DNA from: Candidatus Atribacter hydrocarboniphilus
GTDB lineage: Bacteria; Atribacterota; Atribacteria; Atribacterales; Atribacteraceae
Assembly: GCA_003542295.1 (NCBI GenBank)
Contig: DPKX01000054.1
Location: 1-5,134 of the forward strand
DNA: 5,134 bases
Direction: 5' to 3'
Shown: one piece after another, positions 5,036 to 5,134 of the stretch
Layout: the number at the start of each line of letters is the position of its first letter
How positions within the stretch are numbered: the stretch's first letter is position 1
Notes under the pieces: model-generated
What the model was told of the DNA's origin: nothing
Database searches by the model: none
Seen by the model: the letters and a program-made list of their open reading frames with translations, nothing else
Translations under genes and position numbers: made by a program

Positions 5036-5134
5036 ATGTTCATCGATGGAGTTGCATTTGCTTTATTAGGTTCAGCCCTCGCAATTGGATTAGCAGGAAT
5101 AGGGTCAGCTAAAGGAGTTGGGATTGCCGGAGAA
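5036..5134 (+). CDS. ntpK: V-type ATPase proteolipid subunit K (N-terminal part, cut by window end)
   Basis: The 33 visible codons encode the first transmembrane hairpin of the rotor-ring proteolipid, the ring subunit that carries H+ or Na+ across the membrane as it rotates. The hydrophobic glycine- and alanine-rich run FALLGSALAIGLAGIG (8-23) leads to GSAKGVGIAGE (23-33). This closely resembles the GIGSAKGVGMTGE stretch of the four-helix NtpK of Enterococcus hirae, including the lysine. The gene has no separate signal peptide: it starts directly with MFIDGVAFALLG. Gene order H-I-K agrees with the bacterial ntp operon. The ion-binding glutamate and the residues that would distinguish Na+ from H+ lie beyond the window, as does the total length (about 80 residues for two-helix, about 155 for four-helix forms). 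Confidence 0.93.
   Translation, partial: MFIDGVAFALLGSALAIGLAGIGSAKGVGIAGE

Overview
The window looks like an ordinary chromosomal stretch of an AT-rich bacterium, probably an anaerobe. The evidence is a [4Fe-4S]-type PurF, a small FMN flavodoxin-like protein, and the start of a V-type (A/V-type) rotary ATPase operon with the bacterial gene order H(G)-I-K. The short dispersed hairpin repeats around the genes resemble, from memory, repeats common in uncultured anaerobic lineages such as Atribacterota. That placement is a weak guess, and the sequence alone does not fix the phylum.

Layout. Positions 1-238 hold no gene I can support. They carry one hairpin repeat (type A, 36-76), one 41-bp type B repeat (86-126) and the purF ribosome binding site. 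purF (239-1636, +) is complete. It converges with a small flavodoxin-family gene (1652-2119, -), with only 15 bp between the two stop codons. The 543-bp gap 2120-2662 contains the flavodoxin promoter with a tandem 10-mer, an 18-bp perfect palindrome, a purine-rich G-run tract, two more type A hairpins in tandem and a second type B repeat. It ends with an extended -10 promoter and a strong Shine-Dalgarno for the ATPase operon. The operon then runs: peripheral-stalk coiled-coil subunit (2663-2986, TTG start), membrane subunit I (2976-4946, 11-bp overlap), and the first 33 codons of proteolipid subunit K (5036 to the window edge).

Function. PurF makes phosphoribosylamine for purine synthesis. 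The flavodoxin-like protein is an isolated redox gene with no visible partner. The three ATPase genes encode the static parts (peripheral stalk and subunit I) and the rotor-ring proteolipid of one rotary ion pump or ATP synthase. The remaining stalk and catalytic subunits would be expected downstream of the window. I see no undescribed gene system. The most interesting material is non-coding: a family of 36-37-nt hairpins with conserved outer arms and completely different but self-complementary inner stems, followed in the same order by the type B repeat at two separate places.
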